64,000 nucleotides of DNA from Rhynochetos jubatus (Eukaryota > Chordata > Aves > Eurypygiformes > Rhynochetidae): positions 5,766,001 through 5,830,000 of the forward strand of contig CM050655.1 of NCBI GenBank assembly GCA_027574665.1. Direction: 5' to 3'. Every line of letters begins with the position of its first letter. Within the stretch, counting starts at the first letter, position 1. The position numbers were made by a program, and so were the translations under genes. The notes below the pieces were generated by a model. It did no database searches. It was not told the DNA's origin and was given only the letters and a program-made list of their open reading frames with translations. Of this stretch, positions 46,799-58,700 are shown piece by piece.

Positions 46799-49700
46799 TT
46801 AATGGTCAAATGCTCTGTCAAAGCTGCGTTTCTGGCCTCTGCTTCTGAACCGGCTTCTACCACCGTTACCACGCCGCCCGTTCCTGAAGCCGGAGAAGCT
46901 TCGGCCATCTCCTCCGCCTCCTCCTCCTCCTCGTTGTGCTTCTACTAATTCGGGTAATTCAGTCGCCGTGCGCAAACGCCATTGTCTCGAGTCTTCCCAC
47001 TTTGCCTGTTGAAATAAAGTCGGGCGCGTTAGGTTACGTTCTAGGAACGCGTATACGGGGTATTTCGTAGTTACTCACCTGGCTCAGCTGCAAAGGAAAC
47101 ACTGTGAGCTAACACAGGGCATTCCAGTCTCCAACCCAAGTGGTCAATACTGGGTTTGCAATTTCCAGTTCAAGAGTCGACTGAGCCCACCTCAGATACT
47201 GCGGGACAGAGCTGAGACCCACCTCACAGCTTTACCCAGCAGCCTCATCAGGAACCTGTCTCCCCACCTCCCGGTTATTAAGCATACCACTCATTATTAC
47301 TGATCACAAACCCACACCCCCAGCTCCCCTCTCATCCAGAAGCAGAAATTGTTTTGGGAGCGAAGGAATGCCCGGGCCTGAGGGTAGGGAGATGCACTAA
47401 GGGAGAAATAGCTGAAGGAAAGACTGGAAGTCTCAGGAATTTTGGCATGGGAATATTAATCCTGGCAAGCAAAAACCTGGAATTCACTTTTCTGTGGACA
47501 GAATTCCGGGTCAAGAGAAGGGGTGGAATGGAAAAAAGGGGCTTTTGACAGCGTAAGGAGACCCGCTGCCCACAAAGGTGAATCCAGCAGCAGTAACGGG
47601 GGTGGATTGTTCACCACTCAGGGCACAAGTCTCAAGCTACAGGTGTTTCAGAGTTGGATACTGTAGGAAAGGAACACTGTATGCTTCATCTGTTCATCCA
47701 ATTCCTTCAAAGTCATCCCTTTTGCCGCTAGAGAAGGCAGAATCCAGGCTACATAATGTTTTCTGCCTAAGCTAGGCCAGCCAGTTTTATCTACCGTCTG
47801 CTGTAACAGGAAATTTCAACGAACGTACCTCTATTTCCTTTTGGTCTGCTGCAGGGACATCGAAGCACACACCCTAAAGAGAGAGAATCGTTTTAATAGA
47901 CGCAAGTCTAGCCTTTAATTGACTGAAATAAAGAAAACAGACTGGAAATCTATGTGCTAGGACAAACAGTTTTCCATTTCAAAGTGTTTTTTTTAAAGAT
48001 ACTTCAAAATCTTTGAACAGTGAGTCGCATCAACACTCGGTGTTCTCGAAACACCGGTACTTGCACCGCCTTACTGTTTTCCTCAGACACACACATTTTT
48101 CTTTCCTCTGCACAGCCTGTGCTTCCAATTTCCATTTTCTAGCTCTTTAACAACGAGCTTATAACCCTCTCCATCCTCAACGTGGTCTATTGCCTTCTGC
48201 ATTACTCATTTCGTACATTTCTTCCAGTCGGAAGTTTTAATCTATACTAAGAAATGTATGCGTCCAGTAAACTGAGTGTTTAGGCGCGGACCGAAAATCT
48301 CAAGTTAAACTACGTGAATGATTAAGCACCTTCAACACGGGTATGTATGGCCACGTAGGTGTGCAAAAGCACCAAAAATAAACCAGCAGAACAAGGGATA
48401 AGAGAATGGCATGTGCTGACATCCCGTAAATAAATGAAGCGATCGAGCTCATGGCATCTCCCTGTACAGTTTTCCTGACCGGGGTATGGTGAGAAGCAAG
48501 CAATACACCCCGAACAACACAAAGCTGGAGCAAATCAGCAGCCATGCCTCCCAAAAGCAGGACGTAAGCATTCCTAGTCCTCTGTGTCACCACAAATAAT
48601 ACTGGACAGCCTGTCTGCCCACAGATACTCACGTTTGTGACAATGCGTACCCACCCTGAGTGAGGGGAATAGCTTTCCTTTAAAGTGACTGTCTCTCAGC
48701 GAGCTTTGCTACACTTGTTAAACACACAGCCCAAAAAGTACCTTCCAGATACCAGAAACAGATGGACAGGCGCCCTCAGAACTGACTGCCCTAAGAAATC
48801 CTGCTCTGCGTTTCGTCCTTCAGGCACAGTAAACACGGTTCGTACCACCTTGGGCCTGTTCTGCTACCCCCACAGCCATGCGCTATACTGCTCTATACTA
48901 CCCCCTCAGCATGCCAGGGGAGCAGTGCTCTAAGCCCCTGAGATGCCTCAGCTCTGATAACACAGACTGAGGCCCGTCCAGGTCAACAAGAGCCTAGAAT
49001 GGGGAAAGATGACCAACATCTCCCCTGACAATTGCTGAGAAAGAGCTGCAACCAGGAGAGCTCAGCAGCAAAGATACAAAAAAAGCTTACCATTTTTCCC
49101 TTGAGGAAACACATTCTGTTTACTTTCCTATCAACGCTGTCACCCAACAGTTCTCGCAGTCTTCGCCAAGCATAGCTCATGTTGTTTATTTCTTCAGAGC
49201 AGTGTAGTATCATTGTAACAAATCCCTAAGGAGTAAGAAATCGGGCACGTTTACACATCTATCAGACAAGAGAAACCTGCTAATTTGCAGTTTATAAACT
49301 AAGTTTTCAGGTGGATGCTGCTACGGGACAGCGGGTGTGTTTATAGCCACTACGGTCTTGCTTGTACCTACATCAGTAGTTCCTAGTGGCTCAAATACAG
49401 TTCCCATCAACAAAATCGTAAGGAGACAAAGAATTCTCTATTCAATGACCACAGGTGTGTTGCTTTGGCTTTTTTTTCAGGCTCAAGACAAACGTTAAGC
49501 CGTACGCCCTTACCACATCCGAGTTCAGCAAGGAGCGCTGTTCGATGGAAGTAGCGCCTGAAATATGGGCTAGAGCTGCAGCCAGAGCATGAACCGGTCC
49601 TTTTTCTTGTATGAGAAGCTGAGCTGATTCCTTGAAATACTCAATAGCAGTCTGAGAAACAGAATCCAGGCACCTAGTAATTAAAGAAAGAAAAAAGAAG

Positions 49701-52700
49701 GATACACTGTTTACTAGGCTCTGGAGCAGAAGGAAAACAGCAGTCCAAGGCTTCCATCGTGATCAGTTCAGAGAGACAGCAACGGGCGATTCAAACAGCC
49801 CAACGAGGAAGACAGGAAGTGACAACAGGTCTTGAGCCACCGAACACACCTCATGGCATCTTTGCTGGAAGCCTTTATGATGTCTGTTGCAGTAGGAACA
49901 CCGACGCGCTTGAACGCAATGCCCTGAAATTTGAAAGAACACAGATGAAAGTTGCAGACTGTAAATGATTCAGTTCTAAAGAAACAGTGATGGATGCCAA
50001 TGAAACAAGCATTTAAAACTATATTTTTTTTTCTCATTTTCACCTTGTAACTCCCAACTTTTGCTACTGAAAATTACAAGGTTAAGTTTACAGGAAAAGG
50101 GGTAAGACTTAAAAGCCTTTTATGCACCAGGTCAGTTTAAATGATCCAGTGGCCTTAAACTAAAATAAATAGAGACCATTTAGGCATATTCCAGGGGGAA
50201 AAAAAAAGAGTCCTACAAATTCGAAATTATTAATTTTAGTCTGGTTTACTTGGATTTACGTACAAATTACACAGCCTTTCTAAATCTAAGTCTTGGGGTT
50301 TCTGTGCCGAGACTAAACCACCTCATCCCAACTGAACGCTTAACTGGTGGGAAAAAACACCATACGGAACAGCGCACAGAGTGCAAAAACGGGAGTAGCG
50401 GTTCCCAGTAAAGCTACACGCATGCAGATCACCCACCAGATGATAAGCCAGGGTGAACGCTGAACTGACATCCTGCTAGCTCCTCATCTCCACAGGTACA
50501 ACCTCAGCAGGAAGGTTTCAGAGCTACCCTAACACTTTACGTTTGAGCGCCGGCGATTAGAAGAAAACAGTACTTTACCGCTTTTTGTTCCACATGTCTT
50601 AACTGATATTCTTCCTTCCGCTGATAAAAACAGATACAGATCCCAGTCCGCCCAGCTCGACCAGTGCGTCCAGAGCGATGGATATAGGACTCCACATCCT
50701 TCAAAATAAACAGCCGTATGACTTATCTGACTTATTGTAATTTAATCGATTCACTGCATTCACTTATTAGAAGCTATTACAGTCAACAATACACAAGAGC
50801 GGCACCAGAGAATTAAATTACAAACATGGTTTCGCTACAGTCAAACGAATAAGCCTTTCCATAACCCTCTGAAATCCACAGCTTGAAAGCCAGAACCATA
50901 AGCATGGATCAACTATGTCTTATTTTGGCATCACCCCAGAAAATATGAGAAGACCTTTGGAGTGTGTATACTTCATCACAATCCCACTCACCCTCCTGCG
51001 TATCAATCTCAGCATGATGACTGATATTAATAGCAAATTCACTGAAAAGAGATCTTATTTGTTTAAAACCCTCTTCACTTTAGCCAGTGTTCTCACTGCT
51101 GGGGTCCCCTCCTCATGTATGCCCCTACCTAGTGAATCGCTCTTGCAAGACAAAGCCCTTCTTCACTTACGAGGCTTGGAGCAACTTGATCTAGTAGAAG
51201 GTGTCCCTGCCCATGGCAGGGGGGTTGGAACTGGATGAGCTTTAAGGTCCCTTCCAGCCCAAACCATTCTGTGATTCCCACTGCTTCCAGACTTGCAGTG
51301 ACCATAATATGGCCTTCAAGGGCGGGGCTTTAAACAACCTTAAGGGAAGGCATTTTAAAGAGACCATCTTTAAGCATACTAGGGACTGATGCACTCTGAA
51401 AAAATCCTCTGAGAAACTGCTTCTGAATAGGCCATTCCTTACCCCGAAACGCAACACTGATATATTCTGTGTGGTGATTATCGTCACCCGATAGCATTTA
51501 CTACTTGAAAACAAACTTAGAGGTTATTACAAGACACTCAACATAACCACCTCTTACCTTTGGTGGTGAACACTGCACAACCAAGTCAACTTCAGGGATG
51601 TCTAAACCACGGGCAGCCACGTTGGTTGCAACCAGCACTTTAAATGTACCATTCCTAAAACCTTTCAGTGTGATCTCTCTTTGCTTCTGAGGAATGTCAC
51701 CGTGCAGTGACTGGCAGTCCTGAAAAACAGTATTATTACAGGATTGTACCAAAAGCCAAGGCAGTGCTGCATTTTCTGGTCAGTTTTGGATACAGTATCT
51801 TGGTATTTGATAGATACAGAAGAACCGAATTATCAATGTTATTATTAGGCATCTTTACTCAGTACTTCTTATTCATATACCTCAAAGACCTTTAACAGAG
51901 GTAGGAAAACAGAATCGCAACACTTGCCTTACCTCCACCTCTACCTACTGTGACCTATGAAGACAACTCTGCCCTAACTTGCCATCCGCACCACTGTGCA
52001 AGCCTTGGCTCTTTCAAAATGGGTATCAGTTTACTCAGGCCTTCTCATTCATAGACTTTCTTTTTCCCAAAATAGTGTTCTTAATCCCCCTTAATACATT
52101 AATTTCCCCCGCTACCAATTAAAACCCAAGTGGTCCTAAAAAACCCCAGTGAACTACAGCTTCAAAGACTGTATTTCACAGCTCGCCTGGAGATGACTGC
52201 CATGTTTTCCACATCTAAAGAGGGAATGATTTGAAAACAACACTAACACGATGCTAGGATGCTGTGTAGACACAGAATCCAACAGCATTTTTTCAGACAG
52301 TTTTGGATTAAGGTCAGCAGGTAAATGGACCAGGCATATACTCTGTTAGCGACTGTTAATAGGCTAAAACAGAAACACCTAAATAATTCCCTCCTCTTAT
52401 CTGCCAAGATCAGAGTTCTGCATTGCCTACGCGAGATCTGCTATCGCTAACACCACCAGTAACACAGGATAAGGCTTCTCGCTCAGGTTTAGCTGTTAGC
52501 GAGGTCATCCAGGAGTGTGGGAGAAACACAGGTGTGGCAGATGAGAAAGCTGCTCCTTTCCCTGGGAACATGCTGCCCTACTGCTTTCTAGACATAACCC
52601 AAACCCTCCTCCTCAGTGAAAACACATACAGAAGTGGTAGTTGCTGTGATACCACCGCCAAAACCAAGCATGCAGTGCCAGTGCCGCTACACATCACAAA

Positions 52701-55700
52701 CACTGCACCGCGACACCAACGACTTATTTTCCACCGGTGCTGGAGTGTGCCGTACCACAAACCTTGGGAATACACTGAAGCTCATTCCCAAGGGATGGCA
52801 GATTGCATGCTTTCTGTGTATACATCTTTAAACTCTTCATAACAGCTGATAAACATCTCAATGAAAATACAAACACAGCTTCTGTTACATTACCGCTCTA
52901 AGCCCTAACTGCACCCCCTCGGCAACAGTAATTCACGTCAGCTTCACAGCTCAGGCGCTACTATTCCAGTACCATGACCCGTTATCCTAGTAGTTCTCCA
53001 AGTCTACCACCGTTTTTAATCCAAGACAGTTCTCTCTACAGAACAATTAATTCACAACTGCTTCCTTTCACACCAATGAGAACTCTGCCTTTAGGACAAA
53101 AATCCTTCATAGCCCAGTATCTGTCAGTGCAGCCCAGTCCTGAACACTATAATGCTGTAAACTTTCAACGAGTTGGGTTTATTTTTAAAGGTTCTTTCTG
53201 GCAGTTTTGAAACCACATGACCACCTGCAAAAGCCTGCCTTATCCACTTCAAAAGTCTCTCTTTAAACCTGACTCGGCATAGGTGTGGCATCAACACAAG
53301 GTTAACACACCTCTGACAGGATTTGTTACTTAATACAGACGATAAAATACCTGTTTGATTGAAGCATTCAGAGCCAGTTCGTTTGCCTCCTTTTTGGTCT
53401 CACAGAAGACAATGGTCCGCCCTTGGCTGCCACTGTAGACCTGAATGACGTCTGCGATAACCGCAGCTCTCTGAGACCAGTGACACTCTATCGCCAAATG
53501 CTATGGAAAAGAATGCCAGTGTTTAGCTTACATAAAGACACAACATTCTTTTTGAACACATCTGAAACTGTAATATCCAGAAATACTAAAGAGTTACACA
53601 GTTTCCTGATGGGCAAAATATGCTAACTCACGTTCCTGGAACACGCAAAATCCAGAAGGCTCTTATGTCCACCACAATTAGTCTAACATTAAGCAAAATA
53701 ATTACAGTAAGAGGGGACCAAAAAAAAGAGATGACAGCCTACAAATCACTTTTTTAAAGTAGAAAAAAAACCCCCACAGGAGACGTCACACCATTTGACT
53801 GGAGGACAGCCAGGGGTGCAGGATTTTATCACAGTTCTATCAACTACAGCTTTAAGTCAGATAAAGGGAAACAAACAAATACAGCGTGTTAAAAGCTTTG
53901 TTCAAGCACAAGATTAACGTTCCTTCAACCCCAGTGATACAATTACGATGCGTCAACTGAGCTGACCAAGTAACTGCTAAACAGTACTTAGCAGAAATAG
54001 GGCCTTATTTTATCAAGTAAAGATAATTAATTCCGGCTTCTAGCACATATGTGTGTGCATATATGTAATTACCTTGCTATGGTATTTATTGTATTGCAAG
54101 GAAAGGCCTAGTGAGGTGAGATACCATGGGAAGTTTGAAAAAACTCCTGTACAGAGAACAGCTGAATTGTGGTGTTGTCTGTGAGGTCTGTGGTGATTTA
54201 CAAGAGCCAGGTTGACGTTAATGTATGCAAAACTGGTAACTCAACCCTCCCTCTACCTGAGATGTCTATATGGTTATCAGATGCTGTGAGAACAGAGAGA
54301 GAGATGATTGAAAAAATAATTCTTGAAACAACTTTCAACACCATTCTGATAATGTACCTTCAGATGGGATGACTATTTGTAGCGTAAGGGAAAAGGGAAG
54401 AGGCCAGAAAACATTTCACATTAGACAGGTTACTCACATTGACTGTTGTGGCGGCCTTTTGAGTTCTTTTCCCAATCAGGTCAATCTGTTCATATTTAGA
54501 CTTCATGTATTTCTTAGCCACATCATACACCCAGTGTGGGCAAGTTGCAGAGAACAGTAGAGTCTGGGGATTGTCTTCAGAGTCTTAAAACACAGAACAA
54601 TGTTTCACAACCTTCGTACGTTTCATCTTACAGACTATACAAGTTATTAAAAATATGGGGTCAAATATCAGTATATAAAATAAAGGAGGCAATTCTGCTT
54701 TTAAAATGTATGCATTACTACCACCTGGGGAAAAAATACTCTAGGAAGTCTCAATATTTGCAAGATTAGGAAGTTACTATGCCGAAAACCCAGTCTGTTT
54801 TCAGGTGGTAAAAAGCTTCTAATTCCCTTTAACTGGCAGAAGTCCAAGTACAACTTATCGACAGGTGTCAAAGAAAGTTCTTTACAGACCCCTAGATACT
54901 GGATTTTAAGCTTTGCAAAGGTCCTGTGAATGACTCCCACTTCTTCAACACTTCCTCACCAGCTGTTTCTCCTACATTCCGCAGCAGTCAGTCATTTCTA
55001 AACAAAGCCACCTTGCAACTTTCAGAAAAATATACCTGAATTGTAGCAGACTAAATTATTACTCATATTTCCTACCAATTCTTTAAATATTGAGGTTACC
55101 TTTCTTGTATGCAACTCGTAAAATGTCTTCCACTTGCTCAGCAAATCCCATGTCCAGCATCTGGTCGACTTCATCAAGGACAACGTGCTTGACCTTGGTC
55201 AGGTCCAGCTTGCCACTCTGAACATGGTCTTTGATGCGACCGGGTGTCCCAACCAAAATGTCAATGCCACTTCTCATGAGATCAACTGATAAACGGGACA
55301 GAGCAGAAGAGGAGTTGGCAGTGAACTAGGGAGGAGTCTCTAACGCAGAAACACGTGATAGCTAAGTAATGCTGAAATAGCCTCTTAAACCATCCTTAAG
55401 CACTCTCCTCACAAATGTCAGAACAAATGATGAACAGGGGGAGAAAGCTCAGGGGACAAAACAAACCAACCCCAAAACCGGTCAGCTCAAAGTTCTACTG
55501 CTCTTCCAAAAGGAAAAAAGATTTCCCATCTCCCTTCCTTCTCCCCATGATTTAAATTAAGCGGGAAAGAGCTTCTTTTAACATACTTCGGAAATAGCTC
55601 TTCTCAAATTGTCTACCTTAACTGGAAACTTAAAAAACCTTTATTTATTTGATCATCCAAATTACTGAAATCAGCTCCTTCTGGAGTTCTGCAGGGAAAA

Positions 55701-58700
55701 AAAAAAATCACCCCTAGTATCTCAAGATACAATATGATGAAAGCGCTTGTTCTCATTCCTGCTCTCACTTGCCCTGTTTACAACCATCATGACAGCAAAT
55801 TAGGCTGTCACAGTAAAGAAACACTTCTCCACTTTAAAAATGGTGCAGATATCCCCTATCACACACAAAAACCCACTCACAGCTCTAAGACTAAACATTT
55901 TTTAAAAAACAGTTTTAAAAGAGCCTGTAGGGACAGGATAAGGGGTAACGGGTTTAAATTGAAAGCGGGGAGATTGAGACTGGACATCAGGAAGAAATTC
56001 TTCCCGGAGAGGGTGGGGAGGCCCTGGGACAGGTTGCCCAGAGAAGCTGTGGGTGCCCCATCCCTGGGAGTGTCCAAGGCCAGGCTGGATGAGGCTTGGA
56101 GCAACCTGGGCTAGTGGAGGGTGTCCCTGCCCACGGCAGGGGGTTGGAACTGGATGAGCTTTAAGGTCCCTTCCGACCCAAACCACTCCGTGATTCTATG
56201 ATTCTGTGAATATATAATTGTTTGCAAGAACCTAAACCCCAATACTGTGTATACAGACAGTATAATCTCTCATTTTAAATTAAAGTGCACGAGTAGACAA
56301 GGAACACCAAGAATATCATCTGAGAGCTACGGTTATTTCTCACCATAAGAAGATATGTTTTGCGTTACTGATTTTCCCATGAATATTCTCCAGTTCTTGA
56401 GTTAAAAGTGTGTGTTTGACAGGACCCAACACTATTTCTCAAATATGTCAGTCCATCAACATTTCAATGATTAGTGACATCACTTACTTTGTCCATTATA
56501 GGGGGTTCCTCCGTAAAAACAAGCTACTGTTAGCTGTCTTGTGATGTCCTTGAAATCTTTGGCAACCTGGTTTGCCAGCTCTCTAGTTGGACAAAGAACT
56601 AGCACCTAGACAGAAGACAAACACATGTTCTCTCAGCATGGCTTCTGCCAAGAAACTACTCGACTTCTAATCATTACTTTAGGCTTGACAATTTACATGA
56701 TTTAAAAAAAAACTGGTTTCAACAGTTATCTGAGCAAAGATTAGAGAAACACACTGCTCAACGTTCTTGTCACATCACTGATCTCCATCAGCACACAGTC
56801 ATGTAGGACAGGCTAACTTCTTTTTAAATGAGATGGACAGCGGGTGCTTAAATCTGGCACCAGTAGTTTGACAAAAGTAACCTTAAGATCCTTATCCTCT
56901 TACTTCTTCCAACACTGAAACACATGACAAAACAGAAAGTAGTAGTGTACTGTGGTAGAGTGAGGCCTGAAATCTTTTCTTATTTGAAGATTTGTGACTC
57001 CCTCAAAGAAAGCTTCCCCTTCTCCGCAAGCCTGGGTCACATCCAGAGCCAGCGTTCTCAGTCAGACAGCCAACATGATGGGCAGATGCAAATACAACGG
57101 CTACAACTAGTTTTGGAATGGGTTTCAGGCAATCTACAAGATGGATAACACGATGAAATAAACAGACCAAAAAAATAAATCCAGTATTAACGGGATTATG
57201 ATAAGCTCTGGCCTATCTAGTTTTGGAGGTGCCGTCATTTACGGCATCCTAAGAACATACAAGGTGTTCCCCAGCAGAATGCAGGCGGCTCACGATGAAT
57301 CTGCATTCTCTGGAGCAGAAGCTTCAGTACCTGGTGGTGATCCTAGCAAAAACTAAGCCTATTTTTAAAACATCCTGCAATGTACGTGTCTAAACAAACG
57401 TGTTTAAGCAGACAGGTTTTATCAATCAGAAAAAGTCACTAATCTGTTATTAATCTGGGAGAAAAACAAGCATCAAGCAACCGCCAGACCTGAAGAAAAC
57501 TAAACAGGAACACGTTGAACACCTGTAGTTTCGGTCTCCCGCTAAGCAGAAAGAGGAATTAACAAGTGGATCGTGTTCTTTACTCTTGATCAGAGGGTAG
57601 GAGGCAGCACAGGACGCAGGCAAAGCCCAATGAACCCCGCTTCCAAATCATCTTTCACGTGGGTTAGCTGACCCCTGCACAAACCTGAAGAACTTTTCCA
57701 ATGGGTTAAAAACCTGGCTCACTCAGACAACAGAGAAAGGAAAATCAGCATTCTAACTAAGCCCAGTTACCTTCGGTGGACGGCCCCTTCTTCTTTCCGG
57801 TGAGTCTCTTTGAAGCTTTTCAGTTAAGGGAATAGCAAAAGAGAAGGTTTTCCCTGTTCCAGTTCGTGCTTGAGCAATGACATCTTTGCCAGAAAATACT
57901 GCGTTGAAGGTCTTCACTTGCACAGGAAACAGGTATGTCACCCCTCGAGCTGTGAGAATTTCAGCAGATTTCCTTAGTACGATCATTTTACGAGGGTTCT
58001 TGCGTACTCTTCAGAGAAAGTTATCCCAAGCAGAACTTCCCTCACCTCTACAGTATGTCAGGGCTGTACCATCCCCTCTGCTGATTTATGTAATTGCAGG
58101 GGCCATCTGTAGAGACTGCCCTGGGGCTTTCTCTCCCACTTCATACCACCCGACAGAGCTAGCTGGCACACGCCAAGTGACCAGCCTTCAATGAAAGCCT
58201 CTAAGTACTGTGGATTTATTGATGTAATACTCCCCACTTACCTATGAAAATCATCTCCTTTCAAACACAACATATGTCAGAACCACTTCCTCTCTTAATT
58301 CATACTAACTCATGCACAAACTAACATCAAAGATATTTAATATAACTGGGTTTCCTTTACTCAAGATGAATTACCTTTTAATTGAAAAATTCTCGCACAG
58401 AACTGATTTTTTTTTGAGCTTATGTCCTTTAAAATTATACCGTAAAGGCTAAACTGGGCTCTATTGCAAACAGAAATATGTTGTGCATCACACGTGACAG
58501 AGATCATGTACTTTCTGTGCTCACATCACGCCAAGAAAATTACCTTGAAGAAGCTGAATAGTTTCGTTGGAAATAGAAAATTTGGAGAAAGCACCTTCTT
58601 TCTGTTCTTCAGTCATGGTCTGTTAGGTAAAAAATAAATCAGATATAACATTCCACATGGATATCATAAGGTCATCAGGATACACCAGGTAATGGCACAG

